From: Pectinophora gossypiella
Lineage: Eukaryota > Arthropoda > Insecta > Lepidoptera > Gelechiidae
NCBI RefSeq assembly: GCF_024362695.1
Contig: NC_065408.1
Span: forward strand, 4,092,001 to 4,156,000
Length of the DNA: 64,000 nucleotides
Reading direction: 5' to 3'
Shown piece by piece: positions 35,301 through 47,300 of the stretch. The number at the start of each line of letters is the position of its first letter. The stretch's first letter is position 1. The notes beneath the pieces are model-generated. The model was given only the letters and a program-made list of their open reading frames with translations, did no database searches and had not been told where the DNA came from. A program made the position numbers and the translations under genes.

Positions 35301-38300
35301 GTTGCGCATGATAGGCCGGCTGGTGAGGAAGCATACGACTATTACATTTTGTAGGTTACGCGATTTTAATCGCGCCGTCACCATAGTGTCCTAGTAAGAT
35401 ATTATGGTCGAAGGGATTGATTCTTTCAAATAACATTAGATGTAGAGGTATATTTATAGCACAAGTCACTGCATATACAGATCATTTCAATCCATGTAAT
35501 TTTTGATTCGCTTCATTTTAAACGGACGACAATTTATGTATATGTGATTTCGGTTTGTTTTTCTTTTTTTGTTAATGATTTTTGATCTTGATCTTTTTTT
35601 TGTTTTTTTTTTGTGTATTGATTTCCGTGTGGCATATGTCCTGTGTTTAATGTAATGATGTACCTGTCCGTCTGTGTCTGTGGTGTCTTTTCTGTGAATG
35701 TTTATTTCTTTCTGTCTTTCTTTCTTAAATGGATTAACTTACTAGGTAAGTTAACTATATTTAATACGCGCATGTTCTGACTTCTGAATGAGTTCTGCGA
35801 TTTCATTTCACAACTCCTTATAAACTTTGATGAAGTTTATGCAAAACCACATCATTGTAAGTTTATGTATAATTATTTAGCTAGCAATAGTACAGTGTAT
35901 AGACACTGGAGTCGAGGCTGGAGCTGTAGTTTTTTAAAATAAACTGTTTCCATCGGAAATCAAATTCGGACTTCCAGACCATGAGCCCGATGCTATAACA
36001 GCCTTCATATATTTTTTTTTTTGACGTGACTTATTGTAGATTTGCCGCAGATGGCATTAACTACTTGGCCGGACAAATGGGGAGCGCTGAAGGCTCTCAC
36101 CCGGTACAACGTTTAAGACAACAGGCCTGAGGGCGCCCAGTTGGGCGCGAACCTCGGCTCAGGGCGTCGACCCTAGTGGGTCGATAGCGATAAGCGCTGA
36201 ATAAGGGAAACCGTCGACCTCGCCGGCGGGGTCGGTATCGGGGTTGTGGATAGAAGCGTATTGCTATGTTACTTAAAAATGATCCAACTTACCCTAGACG
36301 TGGCCATTCTTTGCACCACGATCTCGAGTCGGTCACCAGCGGCAGCGATCAGAGGAACAGTCAGACAGCAGTCATAATCTACTGTCCTTGTTCCATTCAC
36401 CTGATGGAAGAAAATGTATGTTACAAAAGTATAAATGATTTCCATTCAAAAGAATCGACAAATTCAGACTCTAATGGTATTCGAACTCGCAGTTCTTGTT
36501 AAGCTGGGACGAACTTATCCACGCAATGATATAACGCAATACATAATGATGTCGATAATACTAAGAAATAGGGTCCACGTCGTCATTATGTCTACTGGTT
36601 AAGTAGAGAAATGAGGTAAATATTTACTTCAATAATTTTCAATTGACTTATATTGTAGGGTTGGAACCCCAGCTCGGCTATAAACCACTGAATTCAAATT
36701 TATGAATTTGAATTCATGTTTGGATCACAAATAACGAATGCCACGTGGTTTCCAGAATTTGCCCATTTGTCAATTTTTTCCCATAACATAGCTGGCGAGG
36801 AGTGACTATTGTGCACTCTGTGACCAATGCTGACCAGTTCCAAACCTCAGTATCAGCAGATGATTAACAAAGTAAGATAAAACCTTATTTCAAGTTTAGT
36901 TGCGGAAACGCTCATAAATAAAATTATTATTATTACGAGTTCTACTTTGATAGCTACACTATTATCTTACCCTTAAGTCATTAAAGAGCAACATAAAGTC
37001 ACCGGGACTATAACCAAGAACATAATATGCATAATGTCTTACCGCTCTATAACTCTTCTTAATAAAATGCTTATAAAGACAATGTTGCTAAAAGGTGCTA
37101 CTGTGTGTGCAAAATTACCAATTTAATGGGAATAATCGACCCACCTCTAATAGATACGAAAGACATTTGTAATAATATCTAGCTCAGTACAGTACATTCA
37201 TTATCAGTGATATGTGTGTAGACTGAAATATGCAACTTTAAATATAAGGATCGAAGCAAATAGTATTCCATAGTTACCTTGACGAGAAATAGAAGTGAGT
37301 GAGTGAGTGAATTAAATAAAAGTTGCTGAAAGTCAGGACCAGCTAACCATAATCAGTCTCGCGAAAACATTGTACTAATTTCAGAGTTATAAAGACAATA
37401 TTACATAGATTACTGGGTAAGTAAGCGAGTCTCCTTGTAACCTATTATAGTCTCACTCTCATATCCTTCTTTACCAATAGTTAAAACAAGCAAATCAACA
37501 ATTTACTCATAGTTACCTGTAAAATTCTATCAAAAGGCCTCAACAGCCCGACTATATCGGCTGGGCCTCCTTTTCTGATCCTATTAATGTAGACACCTCG
37601 TTCATATAAACCATCGGAGACCGAAAACCCATAATCATCATAAATGGCGTCCTTGTAAAGAATCACGTGATGGATAGACCCTCGAGCTGGTGAAACTGTG
37701 TCACTGTTGTAAAGACCTGAAAAATATTGATGAAATTAAACAAATGTGTTTTTATTTTACCCGTGGGGAAAACTCAAAAAAAGAACAGATCAAAAAATGG
37801 TTACGTTACTAAATTTAAAGTGGCTTTAAAGGTAACATACATAACCACTATTGAGCTGATAATTTTGTTACAGAACGGTGTATTTTTGCGTTGCAAAATC
37901 GTATAATATGTATATGTTACTGCCTTTATGGTTAGCTTACACCTACGTGCAAAGTTACGATGGTACAATTTGCTTCATTTTCACTTCGTTAAAAAGAAAC
38001 AGCGAGAATGGGTCTCGTGTAACCTATTATTATTTATTCTTGACAGTTATTTTCTTATACTTTTCTACCTACGCGACTGGTAAGAGTTCTATAACTATCT
38101 TTAACATTAAATCTTTTTCGAAATATCATCCGATGTCATTAATTATTTCACGTTTTCCTTAGGAAAAAAATGTTTTTAACCATGACGTGATAAACATTTT
38201 TCTTACCATCATTCTCGTAAATTGGACTGGTTGAAAATTGAAAACTTGTTCCTGGTATACTTGGTTTTAACGGGGACTTTTGGGGAGTTGTCACTGTATA

Positions 38301-41300
38301 AATTCCATTGTTCATGAAATCAGTGTCCCAACCTGGTCTTCTACTCTTTGGAGACACAATTCCATACGGGCCCATCTGAACATAGTCGCATTTACAAGAA
38401 GACCTTTCCATATTATGCAATTGGCAATTTTTCATGTTAGTCGTTAGTATTTCAATTTGTTGCACATCATCCTCTCTTGTTATATTTTGTTTATTCTTCA
38501 ACGTATTCTCGGGTATAATACAAGTGTTCTCGTAATGGAAAGTTTTCAATGAATTGTTTAGGGAATAGTTCGGCAGAGGTAAATCATTGACGCTGTATGG
38601 AGCAGCAGTATTGTAGTTACACGCCATAAGTTTATCTTCGTCCGTAGGTGAATAGGGTGTTTTGTCTGCCATACGAGTTTTGTCCGGAACGGCGTATTCT
38701 ATTACTTCCGAATTACCTATAACATAAACTTTATCTATTAATGGAAATAATAATGAGCCAAGTTACAGTTATGTAAAGGCGATTGAATAACTTTTTTACC
38801 ACAGTTGGCGCTAGTTCGGACAGGTGTGTTCTGATCCCAAGACTCGACAGCACTGTCGTTTGAAAGACCAGGGCTTGATGTTGAATGGCTGGAATCTCTT
38901 GCACTACATTCTGCACTTTCAATCGACCCTGAATGTTAAAAAAATGAAAATTAATAACTTGTTTGATGTATATAGTCCTTAAGTTGTCAAAAAAGTTAAA
39001 GTCATAATTTATTTTACTACTAAATAAATGAATAATAAACAACGTGGCTGACATTTATTTGCTCTATTTTTGAACAAAATATAACTAAACAAAAACTTTC
39101 GTCAATACGATAAAGATTTTAAATAGCTTTAAAATCTGACCTCTACGTTTATACCAAAAGTTTCGCAATGCTTTGCGGCATCAAATTTCAATTAGTTTGA
39201 GCTCCTTTGAATTTTCCACCGACATTGTTACGCTATATTGCTCGTATAACTTACCGGTAACTTTTCTGCAAAGTTGCAACTGCACTCTCTGTCCACTCTG
39301 TTGCAGAAGTTTAATGGCTTCAGATAGTGGTTTGTTGAGGACGCTTTCACCATTAATACTCAGCAGCTCATCCCCTATTTGCAATTTGCCACATTTTTCA
39401 GCTAAACCACCTTAAAGAAAAGATCATTACGTAGCTACTTATCATTTCTTCAAAAAGAAAGCGTATTCTTATGAAAGTTCAGACGCTTATTTCGGAAAAC
39501 TATTTTGAAATTCTATATTCATCATCATCATCATCATCAGCCGTACGACGCCCACTGCTGGGCATAGGCCTCCCCCAAGGATCTCCACGACGATCGGTCC
39601 TGCGCTGCCCGCATCCAGCGGCTTCCCGCGATCTTCATCAAATCGTCGGTCCACCTTGTAGCGGACCTACCCACTGAGCGTCGTCCGACACGTGGTCGCG
39701 ACTCCAGAACCCTTCCGCCCCAGCGGCCATCGGTTCCACTGCCACTTCAGCTTTGCAATTCTATATTCAAAATAAAGAAAATATTTGAATAAAAATAAAT
39801 AAAAAATAAATGGTCTTACCTTCAACTAACCCACTCAGTAATACAGGCTGATTCACATCTTCACTACCAGCTATCGTCAGCCCCAAAGGACCATTATCAT
39901 GCCTTATTAACTCCACAGTAAACAATGCAGTGCTGCCATTCTCATTACTGCCGTGACTACGTTCACTTTCTTTGGCACTATTATTTGGACTGTCCGTATG
40001 ATGTCCAGAATCTTCCCCACTATGTACTACAGCCTTAATTTCTATATTACTAAAACTCTGCAAAGACAACTTTGCATTTTGTCTATGAATGTTAGACCAG
40101 TCTTCAGTTAAGTCACGTTTTCTAATTTTCAAAGTTATTATATCGTCCGGCGAGTTCTGAAGTATGTTGAAAGCAGTGTCCTGAAATTCAATTGGACGGA
40201 GTAATAAAGACAAGTTTACAAGTGTTCGTGAAGTTCACAAGTTATTCTAAAGACTCGAAACCTCAGAACAGTTTGGAGCCGCAAATCAGGCTCTTATCTT
40301 TAGAATTTCAAGTATTGTGGTGCAATACTTACCAAAGACAAGTTGTGTAAAGGCTGCCCGTTGATGGCAAGGAGTTGGTCGCCTGGAGCCAATGCTCCGC
40401 TTCGATGTGCCACTGACCCTGGTTTGATGTCCGATATCACCATTGGCTCTTCATTACTCAACAGTTTTTGTTTGCATCCTTAAATTAAAATACCAGAGTT
40501 TAAAACTGTAGGGTAAAATTCCGAATATCTGATTCTTGGTATGTAATTAAAAAAATAATGATTTTCAGAATAGTTAAAAACATCAATATTGTTCTTAATT
40601 TCTTAAAAAATAAAGTGAGAATTAATAAAATCGATATATTTTGATAATTTAACAATTTTTTTTAATTCTTAGTCGGATTACTCACGAACATGACCTCAGA
40701 TCAAAGCAAGCCATATATTTTCTCACCCTTGTTTGTTAACTAACAACCGCGAAGGTAATTAGGACGATGTTAGTTTAGGACGTATCAAACATGAAGGAAA
40801 GCTGCGTAAACAGATTCAAAGATACCTGTAATAGTCACTCCAAGACCCGCCGAAGTTTTTGCAAGTTTCACATTGAAAACGCCACTAGATGCTTCTATGG
40901 TATTTGGCATACTAAACTCAATATTAAGGGTTAGGTACTTCTGGTTATGTGAGTCATTCCTTCGCTGGAGTATCTCGTTGGCAACGTCCATTGTCAGGTT
41001 TTCATGACCATTAATAGACATTACTCTGTCTCTGATTTGTAGACAGCCAGATCTAAAATCATCATATTTTCAAATTATATTTACATACATATTATTATTA
41101 AACTTATATGACAAATTGAAAAATGATATTGCGTAATTTTAAATAATGTTACAGAACCCATTTTCTTCCATTTCACAAACTATTTATTCCATTTTCCCGA
41201 CGAGCGAAAATTTGATCCAGCATTTGCACTTTGCCAAAATTTTATTAAGTCTTTTCATTTTCCAATTTCAAATGAAATGACCTTTATGCTCTCTGGAGTC

Positions 41301-44300
41301 TTCACAATTCTATGGAGCAAATTACCTATTTGGGCCCTTTTAGATGAAGGTATTATAATAGTAGTGTCCCTTGGTAGTACTGAACCGAAATAACATTCGG
41401 ATTACAAAAGGACTCCATTAACAAAAGTCAAAGGTATTGTACATTTTTGTATCATATTTTCCGTTGAAAAGAATAGAATATTGATAGAAACGTAATACGA
41501 AAACTAAAAAATGCTTTTAATAAAGACCGGTTTCAATACTCCCTATGAAATTTGTTTTGGTTTGGCTGAAAAAGGATCACTAATTAAGCAATTACCATGT
41601 ATTTTTTTCAAAGTAATCAGCCAACAGAAATCCCAAAACTTAAGGGGAAAACAGTTTACAGTTTCACCCATTGCTGATAAGTGTCTGATTAATCCATCTG
41701 GCTGATATTAGTGATTCTCAGACACTTACTTAGAAGATAGGCTAATAGTTAGGAACTTACAGTTAAAGAAAAGAAGCTCATGACTGTTTTTAATTGGGGT
41801 AATCAGAGGTTCATTCAACGCATGATGAACTAAATACCAAGTTTAAGTCTCATCATCCTCCTAGCATTATCCCGTTTTTCACAGGGTTCGCTTACCTAAC
41901 CTGAAGATTTGACAGATCCGGTTTTTACAGAAGCGACTGCCTGTCTGACCTTCCAACTTACAAAGGAAAAACCGAATGTAAAAGGGAATAGATGAAGGAA
42001 AAGACTAAGAAGAGCTAACATGGAATAAATTAAAGAGAAGTCTGACTTCTCTCGTGTCTTATGAAAAAGTAAAAAGAAATAGCTACAGATGGAGAAAAAT
42101 GTATCATACTATAAAAATAAGAGCGTGTATTTGAAATGAAGAATGAAGTGTCAATCAATCTTACCTGAATGCCGGCGATTGCGCAGCTACATGTGAAATG
42201 ACCAGGGCTCCATTCTCCTCGTGTACTGCTAACCCAGAACTCTGACCAGGTGGCACCTCTAGTTGAATGTTCAGCGACTCGGTCCTGCAGACGCCCATGC
42301 TCGCGTAGTTTTGTTGACTGTCTATGGGAGTAAATAACCCTAAGGTTATTTCAAATTGAATAATAAAATTAAAATATGTGATAGTGACAATTGCGTTAAT
42401 CTCGCGTCGTCGCCCACGGCAAATGGCACCACTGGAAACGTCTTAAATCAATATTAAAAAAAAAAGAAAAGGGAAACAGTGGTTCCATCTGCCGTAAGTG
42501 ACAAGTATCTCGTTTAGGCGCGAATACGAGGTTTTGTTAGTGGGAGTTATGGCCGACAGTGGCCTATTGGCTCTTTAACAATACAATACAAAAACTCTTT
42601 ATTGTACTTAAAACGTATTAAAAATACATTATTATAATCGATCGTCCAGCCAAGTCTGCATGACAACCGCGCCGCGCTAATATATTGCTAATTATTTTTA
42701 TATTGTTATTCGGAAGAATTTCAAAGAATAGAAGATAATATTTTACTTTTTAGAGAGTGTTTTTTCCGTAGTCGGGTTTTAGTTTCTAAACTTATATTTT
42801 TTTGATGTAACTTATTATGGTTTCCTCAGATGGCATTAACTACTTGGCCGGGTTTACCACAACTACGGTGTCCATCCCACGTCACTCATTGTGTGATAAT
42901 CCTAGTGCGTGTACTTGCAAATTGTTGCATTGTCACAAGCCACAAGACTACTTGGATCAGTAAAGAAAACTTTAAAAGGAAAAATTATAAAATACTTTCG
43001 GAAAATGAAGATTTTTCTATTCGTTCTCAAAAGTATAATGCCAGAAACTTTGAGTACAAAGAAATAAGTTACTTAGTTGAGACCAAATCCTCTCTGCTAT
43101 GTGATGCTAGGATGTGAATACGTAAATACTTTGTCTGCAGTGTACAAGAAAACAAAGTTTTCTCATCAAATTAAAGTTGTGTCTACTTAGCAGATTTTAT
43201 GAAGCTGCTGAGGCAATCGTGTTTAGAACTTATTATAAAATCTGACCTTTTTAACCCTTTCACAGACAAAGATCATGGGTCATTGATGGTTCATAATTGG
43301 TAATATGACACCTTGGAATCGGAACGTCATTAGACGTTCTGTCCTTGAACGTGTTAATATAAATTTTAATGATATAGAACTTTTCTTACATACATAACAC
43401 ATACATAAACAGCCTATATACGTCCCCTGCTGGGCACAGGCCTCCCCTCAATCAACCGGAGGGGGTATGGAGCATACTCCACCACGCTGCTCCAATGCGG
43501 GTTGGTGGAGGTGTTTTCACGGCTAATAGCCGGGACCAACGGCTTAACGTGCCCTCCGAAGCACGGAATCATCTTACTTTTTCGGACAGGTAATTCAAGC
43601 CTGAAAAGTCCTTACCAAACAAAGGACAGTCTTACAAAGTGATTTCGACAATGTCCCCATCGGGTATCGAACCCGGACCTCCAGATCGTGAGCCTAACGC
43701 TCTAACCACTAAACCACGGAGGCTGTTCTTACATAAAATGACAAAAACATTAAACCCTTTTGAAGTTACATCACTATCTGAAGAAATAGATCTCTGTACA
43801 CATAACACTGGCGACAAAATAGAGATGGGTCGAATCAGGTATATGTTTGGCAACATAATGGCTAAATTACAATGATATCAATGATTTACATTAAAATATG
43901 AAACTCTAAGTAAATCGTGACACGCAGAATAAAATGGGTGTCAAATGAAAAGAAAACATGATAAAAACCGACAATTTGAAAATTCCATCATCAATATTCA
44001 CGCATATAATAAAACTCAATCAACACATCAATATAATATCCAATTGACTGATTGATATAATACATTATTTAAAGATAAAATTGTTTTTTAACCGTTCATA
44101 CAAAACCGTTCATATAAAAACGTTTGAGTAACAAGGTGGTAAGCATAATTTATTACATTGTAATTAGGTTTCAGCATTGAACTAGTAACTTCAAACTTCA
44201 TCACAATTAGAAACATAGTTTCAGTTCTATCGTCCTCGTTATAGCACATAGCGTTAGACTTCTGTACATTACCCAACCCTTTCAAACTAAGTTAGTTAAT

Positions 44301-47300
44301 GAGGTGATCAGTCGACAACTACGCGTAACATCGTAAAAGTTTAGTTTGTGGTACTCATCAACGATAGAACCAAATAGACGCTTATACACTCTCACATACA
44401 TAAATACAAATGCACTTATTTTGTTACTGACTTATTATCGCTATGATTACTTCTACTATTAGACTCGCATACACTAAACTCGTATACTCACACATTCATA
44501 TTGCTACTTAACACACACCCTTCGCTCTAATACTTAGATGTAAGTTTAATTTTAAGTTTCCTTTGGCAAACTATGCGTCAACATCACATGTACCCATTTT
44601 TTACGGTTTCCCAAGATACAGGCTCCGCCTAGTTTGGGAACCTCTGTTCATTTGGATATATTTTTAATATAAGTACTCCTCCTATTTTATGCGCCTCATT
44701 TGAATTGTTTTCTGGTAATAATAACAATTTTCATTTTCATTAAAAATGATAATATAATCATCACTGACTACTACTAGGTATGGAAATAGGGACAAAAGCG
44801 GCGCTGTTTTGTATTTGGCTCACTCCAGCCTTTTTTCTTTTTTTTGACGAGACTAATTGTAGTTTTACCTCAGATAGTATTAAGGCTGCAATTCACTTAT
44901 AGAAGGATCATATAAATTCAAATTCAAAAATATCTTTATTCAGTAGGTAACATAGTTACACTTTGAATCGTCAATTTTTACATAACGAACGTCTCATCCG
45001 CCTAAAACTACTACAGCTTCTCACGACCTGTATAGCCGGGGAAAAGCAGCTGCAAGAAAAACCTCGGCACAGAACCCTAGACGTTCTTTAAAAAAAAATA
45101 TAAGTGAACAAATATCACTGAACACTGTCAGACGGCATCTTATATCTGATCTATTACGCAGAACGAGGGGTTAAAAAGGCCACTTCGAAGCAATTCATTT
45201 AAAAAAGCAATATTGCAATTTAAATTTTGCGCTTATCTATATATTAAATCGCAATATTGCTTTTTTAGATGAATTGCTTCGATGTGGCTTTCGGGTTCTG
45301 ATAACAGCCGTTTGTCAGTTGTCAGGAGTCTAGAGTTTGGATCGTCGATGGTGGTACTATAATGTTTTGGGACTAATTAGCATAACACAACACTGATCCC
45401 TAACTAGAGAACTAGCCACAATGAGGACAACAAAAGTGTCCTAAACAAATAAGGTTCTACCCGTATTTGAGCTGATTTCAAACGGAGCTGACAAGCGAAA
45501 AAAAATACGTAAAGCGTGGGTTTGAAATAATGAAGCTATATAGGTATACTTATAAATGGAAATAGAGCGTAAAATGGCTTAAATATCTAAATGTAGTCAC
45601 AATTTTTCCAGAAATAATATTATGTTAAAAAAACGTTCTAGACAGAATAGATAAAGAAAATATAATAAAACAAGTGTTGAAGAGTTTCAACGCTTCTTTC
45701 ATATTCTTCTTATTTCATAATTCATTCATAAAATCATAAAATCTTGACATGACTCATGTAACGACTAAGTACTTATATCAGTAAATATTATGCAGGACCA
45801 ACGGCTTAAAGTGCTTTCTGGAGTACGGATCATCTTACTTTCGGACAATCAGGTAATCAGCCTGCAATGTCCTAATCAAACCATGGCGTCACAAAGTGAC
45901 TTTTGTGATATGTTCTCGCCGGGATTCAAACCTAGGACTTCCGGATCATAAGCTCAGCGCTCAATCACTAGAAACGGAGGCAAGCGATTATGGAATAAGA
46001 AAATGAAAATCAGAGTTTGTTCGTTAAAAACTCTTTGCTGTGGAATATTTAAGCGATAATTTTGCTGCTGGACAGGCAGTTTGATGATAAAGAATTTGGA
46101 AGAGATAAAATAGTGAAATCCTGGACAGTTTGAAATACGTACAGTAAAATCACTCCAAATAAATATAAGAATTTCATATAGCATGAAAATGTTTAATATA
46201 ATATAGATTATCTGACTTTGAGACAATTTCGACCTAAATCTTCTTGATTAGGAAATTAAGTTACTTGTCCTATAAATTCAGGGTCTGTGTTTGTCGCGTG
46301 TTGCTAGCTTATATTACCAGTAATAATATTATAATTTATAAGGTGCTCACTTTTTTCTTAATTACTAATTAAAGTTATTGTATCTTACCGTATTCATCCT
46401 GTAATCCTAGTTTTGGCATCGAGCTCTGCCTGTAGTTCCTTTGCCGATGTTTCTTTGTATTCAATGTCGATGTGCCCGATATGGAGTTTTCTAGAACAAT
46501 ATATAACATTATTTTATCTTATTGTTTCACTATTGTGTCTGGACTGCAAGAGGTGAATGTGTTTTGAGTAAAAATGAAATGAATTATTTTATTTCAGACC
46601 TAAATCCATTTGTTGGTAACAATGTGAACTTAAACTATCCTACACACAGATTACACGTTCATAAGAACTGCAAAGTTGCTATTATTTACAACAGCATCCT
46701 CCTGGTAAAATATCTTGAGGACGCATGCATCTTCACCCAAAAACCGAGAATAGGACTATCTCACCTATCAACAATGGGTTCCAGGAGACTTAACAGGGAT
46801 GCCATTTGCTTCCGTACTATAGCGTTAAACCCATCAGTGGACGCTTCTGCAAACATCCCCGATGCACTACAATACAATAAGTATTCTTTTCTCCTCTCGT
46901 ATAGGTCCGGCCCACTATAAGCCGCCAAAAGCTTATATAGCGACTGCATTAAGGTAGATAATAGCCGGAATCGACAGCATAACAGGCAAGAAAATGTATG
47001 CAGTTGTATAAACGCTACCTCAGTTGGTATTTTGTTGGTTGTGCAACCACTAACGACATACAATGGTCCCGATTCATTAATTTTATTTTAAGTTATACCT
47101 GTCATTTTCTTATCCGCCGAAAAGGAAAGGGACGGATGATTGACAACTGTTAATTTTAAAATGAATGAATAATCCGGGCGAATAAAAAAGGCATCTCGCT
47201 CATATTATGCAACTCGTTTGACGTGTGCTGTCAACTTAATTATGTCTGGTTATTGACATTGAAATTTTGGGAGGGTCTTTTAAATACCTGCCTAAAACTT

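Larger units (their letters stand above)
32317..36292 (-). other. Grip last intron
   Basis: Holds a 78-base near-perfect palindrome (33474-33551), a SINE-B 3' part (34971-35152), a SINE head fragment (35957-36001) and an H repeat (36015-36250). The rest is AT-rich and unassigned. No extra Grip exon was recognised here. Confidence 0.65.

Noticed and set aside
38731..39054. 107-codon minus-strand frame reading [10 protein letters not shown]
   Set aside because: It overlaps a Grip linker exon in the wrong phase. The phase set by both neighbouring exons gives a peptide matching the GRIP linker (SAVESWD).
46522..46920. 132-codon plus-strand frame inside a Grip intron
   Set aside because: No family motif. 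The minus strand over part of it resembles a LINE protein remnant, so the plus frame is a shadow.
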